Below are positions 16,150-23,949 of a DNA stretch of 64,000 nt, piece by piece. The stretch's first letter is position 1. The number at the start of each line of letters is the position of its first letter. The translations under genes were made by a program, and so were the position numbers. Where the stretch lies: contig CANRKN010000002.1 in the NCBI GenBank assembly GCA_947631215.1, positions 1 through 64,000 on the forward strand, in the 5' to 3' direction. The DNA comes from an uncultured Oscillospiraceae bacterium. Its GTDB lineage: Bacteria; Bacillota_A; Clostridia; Oscillospirales; Oscillospiraceae. The notes beneath the pieces are model-generated. The model was not told the DNA's origin. It worked only from the letters and a program-made list of their open reading frames with translations, and did no database searches.

Positions 16150-16806
16150 ATGGAAAAGGGAAAACTCATCGTCATCGAGGGCGTGGACGGCAGCGGCAAG
16201 GCCACCCAGGCGAAGCTCCTCTATGAGGCGCTGCTTAATCGGGGCGAAAAGGCCATGAAGGTGTCCTTCCCGGACTATGACAGCGACTCCTCCGCCCTGG
16301 TGAAGATGTACCTGGCCGGACAGTTCGGCAGCCAGCCCGGGGATGTGAACGCCTATGCAGCCTCCAGCTTCTACGCCGTGGACCGCTACGCCAGCTATAA
16401 AAAGGACTGGCAGGGATTCTATCTCTCCGGCGGCACGGTGGTGGCGGACCGATACACCACCTCCAACGCGGTGCACCAGTGCTCCAAGCTTCCCGAGGAA
16501 CAGTGGCCGGCATTCCTGGACTGGCTGTTCCACTATGAATATGACCTGCTGGGCATCCCCGCCCCGGACAGGGTGCTGTTTCTCCAGACCGAGGCCGTCA
16601 TTACGGAGGGGCTCCTATTAAAGCGCTACCACGGCGACGCCAGCCGGGAGGACATCCACGAATCCGACCGGGCCTATATGGCCCGCTCCCGTGCGGCTGC
16701 CGCCTACTGCGCCGGCCGCCTCGGCTGGACCACGGTGCAATGCACCCATAATGGTCAAATGCGGACCGTGGAGGATATACACGGGGAGATCATGGGGCTG
16801 GTGTAA
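16150..16806 (+). CDS. tmk: Thymidylate kinase-like protein
   Basis: dTMP kinase family nucleotide kinase (dTMP to dTDP). The P-loop is EGVDGSGKATQ (residues 10-20); the usual T/S after GK is Ala here followed by Thr, a small deviation. The VADRYTTSN segment matches the DR(Y/H) motif. 218 aa. ATG at 16150 follows GCGGGAG; longer in-frame starts upstream would run into the promoter. This divergent clostridial type may coexist with another Tmk elsewhere. Confidence 0.8.
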   Translation: MEKGKLIVIEGVDGSGKATQAKLLYEALLNRGEKAMKVSFPDYDSDSSALVKMYLAGQFGSQPGDVNAYAASSFYAVDRYASYKKDWQGFYLSGGTVVADRYTTSNAVHQCSKLPEEQWPAFLDWLFHYEYDLLGIPAPDRVLFLQTEAVITEGLLLKRYHGDASREDIHESDRAYMARSRAAAAYCAGRLGWTTVQCTHNGQMRTVEDIHGEIMGLV

Positions 16807-16823
16807 AAGGAATATAAAACGAG

Positions 16824-16846
16824 GCACGGCGCACTCAGCGCCGTGC
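16824..16846. terminator. Weak bidirectional terminator between tmk and the P-loop gene
   Basis: GCACGGCGC-ACTCA-GCGCCGTGC, a 9-bp perfect stem between two converging genes. It is followed by TGCTATTTTAG on + and CTCGTTTTATA on -, so T-runs are short in both directions. Confidence 0.55.
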
Positions 16847-16848
16847 TG

Positions 16849-17514
16849 CTATTTTAGTTTGAAGTGTTCTGCCAGAGCGGAGAGGACCTCCTCTCTGGTG
16901 TCCCCATCGCCGGCGGGGCGGAGGATGGTGAAGAAACCGCTGCTTTGAAGGGCGGCGTACCGCTCCGGGCTGTTGACCTGGGCGATGCAGGATTTGAAGT
17001 TTTCCAACGCTGCCTCCGGGTCGGGGCAGGAGCGGATGACGGAGAGCAGGAACTGCTTGTCCGGATCGTCCCGGTCAAAGAACCGGTCCACGGACATCGC
17101 CTGCGGGGACAGCATGATGGCCACGTGGTCATAGTCCGATATCTGCCACAGCAGGTCGCAGGGGATGTTCGTGTCCACGATGACCTTTCTGTCGCCGGAC
17201 AGGCGGATGAGCTCCGCCACCTCGAATCCGGCCAGCTCCCGCTGGTTTCCGTCCACCCAGGCCTCGTATTCCTCCGGCGTCCGGCTCACGAAATGCTGCC
17301 AGGAGGGCATGGTGTGGCGGTAGCAGAGATTGGGCTGCCGGTCCGGATCGGCGATGGACAGGATGGTGTCCAGATTGTAGTTCTCCCCGCAGTGGACCAT
17401 GCCGTATCTCTCGGCCAGCATGGCGCACATGGTGGACTTCCCCGCGTAGGCGGTGCCGTTGATGAAATAGCAGTTCCTGAGATAGTACCGCAGGATGTTG
17501 TTCTCGATCTGCAT
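16849..17514 (-). CDS. P-loop NTPase/kinase-like protein of unknown function
   Basis: 221-aa soluble protein. A Walker A motif GTAYAGKS (G20-S27) sits in a beta-strand/loop/helix context like small-molecule kinases or AAA_33 ATP-binding proteins. DTNIPCDLL in the middle could be a Walker B-like strand. I do not recognise the substrate. AAGGAG precedes the ATG at 17514. It is the last gene downstream of the two tRNAs and their trailing hairpins on the minus strand and may be read from the tRNA promoter, since no separate promoter is evident in the hairpin-rich gap. Confidence 0.7.
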   Translation of the reverse strand: MQIENNILRYYLRNCYFINGTAYAGKSTMCAMLAERYGMVHCGENYNLDTILSIADPDRQPNLCYRHTMPSWQHFVSRTPEEYEAWVDGNQRELAGFEVAELIRLSGDRKVIVDTNIPCDLLWQISDYDHVAIMLSPQAMSVDRFFDRDDPDKQFLLSVIRSCPDPEAALENFKSCIAQVNSPERYAALQSSGFFTILRPAGDGDTREEVLSALAEHFKLK

Positions 17515-17540
17515 ATGCCCACTCCTTGTTCTTCAGGGCT

Positions 17541-17644
17541 CCCGCAAAAGCCCAGCGAAGCGGGTTTTGCGGGAAAAAGGAGAAAGAGTTCTGACCGATG
17601 AGGGGGTCTGGCTTGCCAGAACCTCGAATCTTCAGAACTCTTTC
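17541..17644 (-). repeat. tRNA-trailing two-hairpin element, copy 1 (after tRNA-Pro)
   Basis: Two stem-loops follow the tRNA-Pro 3' end on the transcribed strand. Hairpin B is a 13-bp perfect outer stem (17582-17594 with 17632-17644) enclosing an inner stem-loop (CTGGC-TT-GCCAG). Hairpin A is a 9-bp stem (CCCGCAAAA 17541-17549 with TTTTGCGGG 17565-17573) whose loop holds CCAGCGAAGCG. The arrangement, spacing and loop sequences match copy 2 at 17748-17853, but the stem sequences differ with compensating changes. No T-run, so not an ordinary terminator. I do not recognise the family. Confidence 0.75.
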
Positions 17645-17648
17645 GACG

Positions 17649-17724
17649 TGGTCGGAGTGAGGTGACTTGAACACCCGGCCTCTTGGTCCCGAACCAAGCG
17701 CGCTACCAACTGCGCTACACCCCG
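17649..17724 (-). tRNA. tRNA-Pro (anticodon CGG), CCA encoded
   Basis: A complete 73-nt cloverleaf plus encoded CCA: acceptor CGGGGTG/CACTCCG with one G-T pair, D-arm GCGC...GCGC, anticodon stem CTTGG/CCAAG with loop TTCGGGA (anticodon CGG), 5-nt variable loop, and T-arm GGGTG-TTCAAGT-CACCT with one G-T pair. Confidence 0.95.
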
Positions 17725-17747
17725 ATACCTTATTCCCCCGTTGGGGC

Positions 17748-17853
17748 CCCCGCGCGAGTCCAGCGAAGCGAGTCGCGCGGGGAAGAGGAGGAAGTTTTTT
17801 GGCCGATGTCCGCAGCCTCGCTCGCGAGGCCGCGGCATCTCCAAAAAACTTCC
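17748..17853 (-). repeat. tRNA-trailing two-hairpin element, copy 2 (after tRNA-Gly)
   Basis: Same layout as copy 1. Hairpin B has a 13-bp perfect outer stem (17790-17802 with 17841-17853) around an inner GCCTCG-rich stem-loop. Hairpin A has a 10-bp stem CCCCGCGCGA / TCGCGCGGGG (17748-17757, 17773-17782) with CCAGCGAAGCG in its loop. Shared unpaired blocks include CCGATG, ATCT, AGGAG between the hairpins, and CGACG next to the tRNA. It lies between tRNA-Gly and tRNA-Pro. Confidence 0.75.
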
Positions 17854-17858
17854 GACGA

Positions 17859-17932
17859 TGGAGCAGGTGAAGGGAATCGAACCCTCGTATTCAGCTTGGG
17901 AAGCTGATGTTCTGCCATTGAACTACACCTGC
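17859..17932 (-). tRNA. tRNA-Gly (anticodon CCC), CCA encoded
   Basis: A 71-nt cloverleaf plus encoded CCA: acceptor GCAGGTG/CACCTGC, D-arm with TTCAATGG, anticodon stem-loop CAGC-TTCCCAA-GCTG (anticodon CCC), T-arm GAGGG-TTCGATT-CCCTT. Very similar to the common tRNA-Gly(TCC) but with C at the wobble position. Confidence 0.94.
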
Positions 17933-17945
17933 ACGGCTAGAAGAT

Positions 17946-17974
17946 TATATCACCGGGTCACGGAGATTGCAAGC
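17946..17974 (-). promoter_or_regulatory. Promoter of the tRNA-Gly/tRNA-Pro transcript
   Basis: Minus strand TTGCAA, 17-bp spacer, TATAAT, with the -10 13 bp upstream of the tRNA-Gly 5' end. Likely drives both tRNAs, the two hairpin elements and possibly the P-loop gene. Confidence 0.8.
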
Positions 17975-18019
17975 ATAAAATTGCCCATCCCCTACATAGC
18001 CTGTACGGGAGGGGACGAG

Positions 18020-18196
18020 ATGAACTATCTGCGGCTGATGATCGCGGCGGCGCTGTTCCTGGGGGCCACCTGCGCGAAGATATACATGCCCGAGCGGGCG
18101 GAAGAGCCCATCGCGGCGGTGCAGGCGCTCATAGATAGGGACAGCTTCGCGCTGCCCCTGCCGGAGGAGGCGCTGGCGTGGCTGGACTTGCCTTAA
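18020..18196 (+). CDS. Small membrane-associated protein, 58 aa, coupled to an M50 protease
   Basis: Starts at an ATG preceded by GGGAGGGGACGAG. An N-terminal hydrophobic helix (about residues 4-20) contains one Cys, followed by a short soluble tail rich in Glu/Ala/Leu. It overlaps the next gene, an M50 protease, by 19 nt, so the two are translationally coupled. Position recalls SpoIVFA next to SpoIVFB, but the protein is much smaller and no homology can be claimed from the sequence alone. Confidence 0.65.
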   Translation: MNYLRLMIAAALFLGATCAKIYMPERAEEPIAAVQALIDRDSFALPLPEEALAWLDLP

Positions 18197-18738
18197 GTGT
18201 CAGCCCCGGCTTTGTACTGCTGGCGGCGGCGGTGTACTTCCTGGGCGGGGCGGGGGCGCTGGCGGCCATGGGCGCGGCGGCCCTGGCCCATGAGCTGGGG
18301 CATCTGGCGGCCATGTTTTTGACCGGCGCGGCGGTCCGGGGCCTGCGGGTCACCGGGTGCGGCCTCGTCATCGACTACGGCGGGGACCTTACACGCCGGG
18401 AGGAGATGGGCATCGTGGCGGCGGGGCCCCTGGCGGGGCTCTTCTTCGCGGCGCTGTGCTTTCTCACGGATATCCCCTTTCTCATCTATACCGGCGCCAT
18501 CGCGCTGCTCGCGGCCATGTTCAACTTGCTGCCGGCGCTGCCCATGGATGGGGGGCGGCTGGCGCAGTACATGCTGGAGGGGGTCATGAGCGAGCATGCG
18601 GCGGCCATTACCCTTCGCGTCACGGGCACGCTGTGCGCCCTGGGGGTGTTCGCCACGGGACTGTGTATCCGCTCCGTCAGCGCGGCGGCGGTGGGAATTT
18701 GGCTGGGAGTGCTTGCCAATTTCCCCGATATGGGGTAA
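18178..18738 (+). CDS. M50 family site-2 metalloprotease (SpoIVFB-like)
   Basis: Intramembrane zinc protease. 186 aa, almost entirely hydrophobic, with the zinc motif HELGH near residue 39 and the second metal ligand in NLLPALPMDGGR. These match the site-2 protease family. The GTG start at 18178 lies inside the preceding small gene. No CBS or PDZ domain is present. SpoIVFB-type processing of a sporulation sigma factor precursor is possible, since this is a spore-former lineage, but the substrate is not shown by the sequence. Confidence 0.82.
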   Translation: MAGLALSVSPGFVLLAAAVYFLGGAGALAAMGAAALAHELGHLAAMFLTGAAVRGLRVTGCGLVIDYGGDLTRREEMGIVAAGPLAGLFFAALCFLTDIPFLIYTGAIALLAAMFNLLPALPMDGGRLAQYMLEGVMSEHAAAITLRVTGTLCALGVFATGLCIRSVSAAAVGIWLGVLANFPDMG

Positions 18739-18748
18739 ACTGTCCCAC

Positions 18749-20593
18749 ATGGAAATGAACGAACACATTGACGCCCTGCTCCGGCAGGTACAGCGTCCCG
18801 CCCGGTATGTGGGCGGCGAATACGGCCAGGTGGTGAAGGACAAGGCGGGCGTGGACGTGCGCTTTGCCTTCTGCTTCCCGGACACCTATGAGATCGGCAT
18901 GTCCAACCTGGGGATGAAGATCCTCTACGGCGTCTTGAACGACATGCCCGGGGTGTGGTGCGAGCGGGTGTTCGCCCCCTGGGGCGACATGGCGGAAAAG
19001 CTGCGCTCTGAGCATATCCCCCTGTGGGCACTGGAGAGCGGGGACCCCTTATCGGACTTCGACGTCATCGCCTTCTCCATCGGCTATGAGATGGCCTATA
19101 CCACCGTGCTGGACATGCTGGACCTGGGGGGCGTGCCCATCCACGCGGCGGAGCGCACGGGCTTGAAGCATATGGTCATGGCCGGGGGCGGGTGCATGTG
19201 CAACATCGAACCCATGGCGGACTTCTTCGACCTGTGCTTCCTGGGCGAGGGGGAGGACGTGGACCGGGAGGTCCTGGAGCTCTACCAGAGGGCCAAGCAT
19301 GAGGGCTGGGACAAGCCCCGGTTCCTGCGGGAGGCTGCCCGGATAGAGGGCGTCTATATCCCCAGCCTCTATGATATAACCTACAACGCCGACGGCACTG
19401 TGGCGGCCATCACGGCGAAGGAGGGCGCCCCCGAAAAGGTGAGAAAGCGCATCGTGGAGGACTTTGACGCCTGCTATTTCCCCACAAAGCCGGTGGTGCC
19501 CTCCACGGAGATCGTCCACGACCGGGTGAGCCTGGAGGTGTTCCGGGGCTGCATCCGGGGCTGCCGGTTCTGCCAGGCGGGCCACACCAACCGGCCTGTC
19601 CGCTCAAGAAAGGCGGAGACATTGCTCAAACTGGGGAAGGAGACCCTGGAGAACACGGGTTATCAGGAGCTCAACCTTTCAAGCCTCAGCACCAGCGACT
19701 ATCGGGAACTGTCTGAGCTGTGCGACGGGCTTTTGGACTACTGCCGGCCCCGGGGCATCAGCCTGAGCCTGCCCAGCCTTCGGGCGGACAACTTCTCCAT
19801 GGACATCATGCACCGGGTACAGCAGGTGCGCAAGAGCGGCCTCACCTTCGCCCCCGAGGCGGGCACCCAGCGGCTGCGGGACGTGATCAACAAGAACGTC
19901 ACCGAGGAGGACCTGTTGAACTCCTGCCGCATCGCCTTTCAGGGTGGCTGGAACGGGGTGAAGCTGTACTTCATGCTGGGCCTGCCCACGGAGACGGACG
20001 AGGACGTGCTGGGCATTGCGGACCTGGCGAAGAAGGTGTACTGGACCTGGCGGGAGGCCGCTCCCGACAGAAGCCGGGGCGTGCGCATCACGGTGAGCAC
20101 CTCGGAATTCATCCCCAAGCCCCACACCCCCTTCCAGTGGGAGGCGCAGATAAGCAGAGAAGAATACCTGCGGCGGGTAAAGCTTTTGACCGACGCCCTG
20201 GCAAGGGCAAAGAGCATCACCTATAACTGGCATGACGCCGAGATGAGCCTTGTGGAGGCGGCCCTGGCCCGGGGCGACCGGCGCGTGGGCGCCGTCGTGG
20301 AAGAAGTTTGGAAAAACGGCGGGCGGCTGGAGAGCTGGAGCGATTATTTCGCCCTGGACCGGTGGCTCGCGGCGTTCCCCGCCTGCGGGCTGGATATGGA
20401 CTTTTACGCCACCCGGGGCCGGCCCACGGAGGAGCTGCAGCCCTGGGAGCACATGGACTGCGCTGTGAGCCGCCGGCATTTGGAGCGGGAGCGGCAGCGG
20501 GCCTACGAGGGCGTGCTCACCCCCGACTGCCGGGCGGGCTGCGCCGGATGCGGGGCGTCCCGGCTCCTGAAGGAGGGCGTGTGCCGTGGATAA
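18749..20593 (+). CDS. TIGR03960-type B12-binding radical SAM protein
   Basis: 614-aa radical SAM protein. An N-terminal B12-binding-like domain (about 30-200) precedes the radical SAM core with the cluster motif CIRGCRFCQAG. A C-terminal tail has extra cysteines (DCRAGCAGCGAS). It is paired by 8-nt overlap with the small TIGR03936 partner, as in many Firmicutes where the pair sits near ribosomal protein genes. The start has only a weak site (GGGG 14 nt away); the ATG at 18755 is an alternative. The reaction is not established; a role in tRNA or ribosome-linked modification has been proposed from context. Confidence 0.88.
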   Translation: MEMNEHIDALLRQVQRPARYVGGEYGQVVKDKAGVDVRFAFCFPDTYEIGMSNLGMKILYGVLNDMPGVWCERVFAPWGDMAEKLRSEHIPLWALESGDPLSDFDVIAFSIGYEMAYTTVLDMLDLGGVPIHAAERTGLKHMVMAGGGCMCNIEPMADFFDLCFLGEGEDVDREVLELYQRAKHEGWDKPRFLREAARIEGVYIPSLYDITYNADGTVAAITAKEGAPEKVRKRIVEDFDACYFPTKPVVPSTEIVHDRVSLEVFRGCIRGCRFCQAGHTNRPVRSRKAETLLKLGKETLENTGYQELNLSSLSTSDYRELSELCDGLLDYCRPRGISLSLPSLRADNFSMDIMHRVQQVRKSGLTFAPEAGTQRLRDVINKNVTEEDLLNSCRIAFQGGWNGVKLYFMLGLPTETDEDVLGIADLAKKVYWTWREAAPDRSRGVRITVSTSEFIPKPHTPFQWEAQISREEYLRRVKLLTDALARAKSITYNWHDAEMSLVEAALARGDRRVGAVVEEVWKNGGRLESWSDYFALDRWLAAFPACGLDMDFYATRGRPTEELQPWEHMDCAVSRRHLERERQRAYEGVLTPDCRAGCAGCGASRLLKEGVCRG

Positions 20594-21218
20594 GCTGAGA
20601 CTGAAATTCTCCAAGACCGGGCGGGCGGTGTATCTTTCCCACCTGGATCTGATGCGCACCATGCAGCGGGTGTTCTCCCGGGCGGGGGTGCCCTTAAAAT
20701 ACTCCGAGGGCTTCAACCCCCACGCGAAGATATCCATCATCCTGCCCCTTTCCGTGGGCACGGCGAGCCTGTGCGAATACATGGATTTCGCCCTCACGGA
20801 GGACCGGGACTTGGCGGCGCTGCCGGAGGCGCTCAACGCCTATATGCCCGAGGGCATCGAGGCGTTGGAGGCATACGAGGCTCCCTGCAAGGGCGCGGAG
20901 CTTCGCTGGCTCATGGTGGAGGGGGTCATGAAGGGCGGAAAAGACGCGGCGTTCTATACAGAGTTCTTCTCCCGGGACACCATCCCCGTCACCCGAAAGG
21001 CCAAGCGGAGCGTGCGCACCGACGACATCGCCCCAGCCATCCAGGCGGTGCAGTTCAGCGACATAGAGGGCGGCGTGGCGGCAAAGGCGATCCTCCACGC
21101 CCAGGACCCCACTGTGAGCCCGGAGCTGATGATGGCCGCCCTGGGGGAGGACGCTCCGGGGTACTGGCGGTTCACCCGCCTGGAGGCCTTCAGGGAGGAC
21201 CTGGCGCCCTTCCGTTAA
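20586..21218 (+). CDS. TIGR03936 family (DUF2344) radical-SAM-associated protein
   Basis: 210-aa soluble partner of the preceding radical SAM protein; overlap GTGGATAA places its GTG start before the upstream stop. The N-terminus (LKFSKTGRAVYLSHLDLMR, then FSEGFNPH-like YSEGFNPHAKIS) is diagnostic of DUF2344. No catalytic motif is known. In many relatives the pair is followed by rng, rplU and rpmA; here it is followed by rplS instead. Confidence 0.9.
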   Translation: MDKLRLKFSKTGRAVYLSHLDLMRTMQRVFSRAGVPLKYSEGFNPHAKISIILPLSVGTASLCEYMDFALTEDRDLAALPEALNAYMPEGIEALEAYEAPCKGAELRWLMVEGVMKGGKDAAFYTEFFSRDTIPVTRKAKRSVRTDDIAPAIQAVQFSDIEGGVAAKAILHAQDPTVSPELMMAALGEDAPGYWRFTRLEAFREDLAPFR

Positions 21219-21244
21219 AAAGTGGATATTTTTCGGAAAAATGC

Positions 21245-21273
21245 TTGCATATCCAAAAGAAATATGCTATGAT
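21245..21273 (+). promoter_or_regulatory. Promoter of rplS
   Basis: -35 TTGCAT, 17-bp spacer, TGC-TATGAT extended -10. It gives a leader of about 85 nt before rplS. Confidence 0.75.
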
Positions 21274-21279
21274 ACCCGA

Positions 21280-21364
21280 GCATGTTAATGCGTCTAATAA
21301 GGCGGTCCGCTGCCGGATGAGCGTTATTCCCGGTATGAACGTCTAGTTAAGGAAGGTTTATATC
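21280..21364 (+). promoter_or_regulatory. Candidate ribosomal protein L19 leader
   Basis: An 85-nt structured 5' UTR directly upstream of rplS, with complementary segments (AATAA with TTATT; GGCGG with CTGCC; a later CCCGG block) and AAGGAAGG just before the ATG. Firmicutes have an autoregulatory L19 leader at this place. The match is by position and foldability, not by a covariance search. Confidence 0.5.
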
Positions 21365-21706
21365 ATGGATCTCATCAATGCGCTGACCCAGCAGTACATG
21401 AAGCCGGAGCTGCCGGAGATGAACGTGGGCGACACCGTCCGCGTCACCGTCCGCATCAAGGAGGGCAACCGCGAGCGCAACCAGGCCTTCGAGGGCACCC
21501 TCATCGCCAAGAAGCACGGCGGCATCAACGAGACCATCACCGTGCGCCGTATCTCCTACGGCGTGGGCTGTGAGAAGGTCTTCCCGGTACACTCTCCCAC
21601 CATCGTGAGCGTGGACACCGTCCGCAAGGGCAAGGTCCGCCGGGCGAAGCTCTACTACCTGCGCGACCGCGTGGGCAAGGCCGCCAAGGTCCGGGAGAAG
21701 CTGTAA
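21365..21706 (+). CDS. rplS: 50S ribosomal protein L19
   Basis: 113-aa L19, a large-subunit protein at the 30S-50S interface. Typical sequence [18 protein letters not shown], then [30 protein letters not shown] and a basic C-terminus [19 protein letters not shown]. Flanked by its own promoter and terminator, so it is a single-gene unit. Confidence 0.97.
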   Translation: MDLINALTQQYMKPELPEMNVGDTVRVTVRIKEGNRERNQAFEGTLIAKKHGGINETITVRRISYGVGCEKVFPVHSPTIVSVDTVRKGKVRRAKLYYLRDRVGKAAKVREKL

Positions 21707-21722
21707 AAAAACCGAAAAGACC

Positions 21723-21755
21723 AACAAAAAAGAGGCGTCAGGCCTCTTTTTTGTT
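21723..21755. terminator. Terminator of rplS
   Basis: Symmetric stem AACAAAAAAGAGGC-GTCAG-GCCTCTTTTTTGTT with a T-run of six within it. It lies 16 nt after the rplS stop. Confidence 0.9.
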
Positions 21756-21783
21756 GCGTTTACAGGCACTTATATTGTATAAT
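21754..21783 (+). promoter_or_regulatory. Promoter of the lepB operon
   Basis: -35 TTGCGT, 18-bp spacer, perfect -10 TATAAT. A small GC hairpin (CCGGCC...GGCCGG) follows in the leader before AGGAGG. Confidence 0.65.
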
Positions 21784-21846
21784 CACTTGTTGAGCATTTG
21801 GAAGACTCTCCCGGCCCTGGCCGGGGCATGAAACAGGAGGCAGAAC

Positions 21847-22524
21847 ATGGAAGGCAGACACGCGGCGGGTGCTGTGCAGCCGTCCCAGCCGGATACCGGC
21901 TCCGGGAAGAAACAGAAGCAGCCTGTCGATCCCTATAAAGATACTTACGAATGGATACACTGCATCGTGATATCCGTGATCGCCTGCGTGCTGGTATTCG
22001 TGCTGGTGGCCCGGGTCATCCAGGTCCAGGGCCGGAGCATGCTCCCCAACCTGGAACAGGGGGACCGCATCATCATCACCCGCCTGGCCGGGGACTATGA
22101 GCAGGGCGACATCGTGGTGCTCAAGGCGGACAAGTTCAAGGACGAGCCTCTGGTGAAGCGGGTCATCGGCACCGGCGGCCAGACCATCACCCTGGACTTC
22201 GCCACCGGGGACATCACCGTGGACGGCAAGGTGCTGGACGAGCCCTATATTTTCGAGCGGACCATCGACAGCTACAGCATCATGGACCCCACGTACTATG
22301 ACGTGTACGGCATCGACCCGGAGAAGGACGTGACGGCCACCAGCGTCACCATCACCGTGCCGGAGGGGCACCTCTTCTGCATGGGCGACAACCGCAATAA
22401 CTCCAGCGACAGCCGGGTGGCCACCATCGCCTATATCGACACCCGGGACGTGATGGGCAAAGCGGTGTTCCGCCTGTATCCCTTCCACAAGATCGGCGCC
22501 ATCTACGGCGCGAAGCAGGCCTGA
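21847..22524 (+). CDS. lepB: Signal peptidase I
   Basis: Cleaves signal peptides of exported proteins at the outer membrane face. A cytoplasmic N-terminal stretch of about 35 charged residues is followed by one membrane helix (about 39-57). The catalytic Ser64 lies in GRSMLPN and the Lys104 in LVKRVIG; box E GDNRNNSSDSR is present. 225 aa. AGGAGGCAGAAC precedes the ATG. First gene of lepB-rbgA-rnhB-yraN-thrC. Confidence 0.95.
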   Translation: MEGRHAAGAVQPSQPDTGSGKKQKQPVDPYKDTYEWIHCIVISVIACVLVFVLVARVIQVQGRSMLPNLEQGDRIIITRLAGDYEQGDIVVLKADKFKDEPLVKRVIGTGGQTITLDFATGDITVDGKVLDEPYIFERTIDSYSIMDPTYYDVYGIDPEKDVTATSVTITVPEGHLFCMGDNRNNSSDSRVATIAYIDTRDVMGKAVFRLYPFHKIGAIYGAKQA

Positions 22525-23348
22525 TGGCCCAGGTGCAGTGGTTCCCCGGCCACATGAAAAAGGCCGAGCGGATGATGCAGGACAGCCTGAAGCTGGTGGA
22601 CGCGGTGTGCGAGGTGGTGGACGCCCGCATACCCCGGTCCAGCCGGAACCCGGACCTGGACGGCATCATCGCGGGGCGAAAGCCGAGGCTCCTTATCCTC
22701 AACCGCGCCGACCAGGCGGACCCAAACGTGACCGCCATGTGGCGGGCGTACTATAAACAGCAGGGCTTGCCCTTTCTGGAGTGCGACGCCAGGTCCGGCC
22801 GGGGGGTGAAGGACCTGCCCCGTGCCCTGCGGGCCCTCAAGGACAAGCAGGGCCCCATGCGGGCCATGGTGGCGGGGGTGCCCAACGTGGGCAAATCCAC
22901 GTTCATCAACAAGGTCAGCGGCCGGAAGACCGCCGCGGCTTCTGACCGGCCCGGGGTCACCCGGGGCAAGCAGTGGATAACGGTAGATAACCAATTGGAA
23001 CTGCTGGACACCCCGGGCATTCTGTGGCCCAAGTTCGATGACCCCGCCGTGGGGGACGCGTTGGCGTTCACCGGGGCGGTGAAGGACGAGATACTGGACA
23101 GCGAGGACGTGGCGGCGCGGCTTCTGGTGAAGCTGCGGGCCCTCTATCCGGCGGCGCTGGCCGAGCGGTATAAGATAGACCCGGCCCCGGAGATGCAGGG
23201 CTGGGAGCTCCTGGAGGCCTGCGCGAGGAAGCGGGGCTTTCTCATGGCCGGCGGCAACGTGAACACCGAGCGCATGGCGGCGGTGCTGCTGGACGAATTC
23301 CGGGGCGGCAAGCTGGGGAGGATCAGCCTTGAAAGACCCTCTGACTGA
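22524..23348 (+). CDS. rbgA: Ribosome biogenesis GTPase RbgA (YlqF)
   Basis: Circularly permuted GTPase required for late 50S assembly. The motif order shows permutation: G4 NRADQAD (about residue 60) precedes the P-loop GVPNVGKST (118-126), followed by G2/G3 (GVTRGKQW, LLDTPGILWP). The C-terminal domain is helical. 274 aa. TGATG overlap with lepB. Confidence 0.94.
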   Translation: MAQVQWFPGHMKKAERMMQDSLKLVDAVCEVVDARIPRSSRNPDLDGIIAGRKPRLLILNRADQADPNVTAMWRAYYKQQGLPFLECDARSGRGVKDLPRALRALKDKQGPMRAMVAGVPNVGKSTFINKVSGRKTAAASDRPGVTRGKQWITVDNQLELLDTPGILWPKFDDPAVGDALAFTGAVKDEILDSEDVAARLLVKLRALYPAALAERYKIDPAPEMQGWELLEACARKRGFLMAGGNVNTERMAAVLLDEFRGGKLGRISLERPSD

Positions 23349-23949
23349 CCTTTGGGAGATGGAGCGGGCACTCCACAGAGAGGGATACGCCATCGTCTGC
23401 GGCGCGGATGAGGCCGGGCGCGGGCCCCTGGCGGGGCCGGTGTGCGCCGCGGCAGTGATCCTGCGGTCGGACGCGTTGCTGCCCGGGCTCAATGACTCTA
23501 AAAAGCTCACGGAGAAAAAGCGGGAGGCGCTGTTCCCGCGCATCAAAGACGCGGCCATTTCCTACGGCGTGGCATTCGCCACGGTGGAGGAGATCGAGGA
23601 GATGAATATCCTGGCCGCGGCCCTGCTGGCCATGGACAGGGCCATCTCCCAGCTTGACCCAAAACCGGTATTGGCCCTCATAGACGGCAATACGACGAAG
23701 GGCATATCCCTGCCCGCCCGCAGCGTCATAGGCGGGGACGGGAAATGCGCATGCATCGCGGCGGCCTCCGTGCTGGCGAAGGTGACAAGGGACCACCTCA
23801 TGCTGGACCTGGCGGAGCAATATCCGCAATACGGCTTTGAAAAGCACAAGGGCTACGGCACCAAGGCCCACTATGAGGCAATCGACAAGTACGGCCCCTG
23901 TCCCGCCCACCGGCCATCCTTTTTGAAAAAGTACTATGCCAAGCGATAA
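23329..23949 (+). CDS. rnhB: Ribonuclease HII
   Basis: Removes RNA from RNA-DNA hybrids and misincorporated ribonucleotides. The metal site DEAGRGPLAG lies at about residues 27-36, with GLNDSKKLTEKKRE and a later DGN motif. 206 aa. The TTG start at 23329 is 9 nt after GGGGAGG; the next in-frame ATG (23359) lacks a good site. It overlaps rbgA by 20 nt. Confidence 0.94.
   Translation: MKDPLTDLWEMERALHREGYAIVCGADEAGRGPLAGPVCAAAVILRSDALLPGLNDSKKLTEKKREALFPRIKDAAISYGVAFATVEEIEEMNILAAALLAMDRAISQLDPKPVLALIDGNTTKGISLPARSVIGGDGKCACIAAASVLAKVTRDHLMLDLAEQYPQYGFEKHKGYGTKAHYEAIDKYGPCPAHRPSFLKKYYAKR

Noticed and set aside
17541..17858. CRISPR repeats or rho-independent terminators between the tRNAs
   Set aside because: Only two copies, different stem sequences, no spacers, and no T-runs after the stems.
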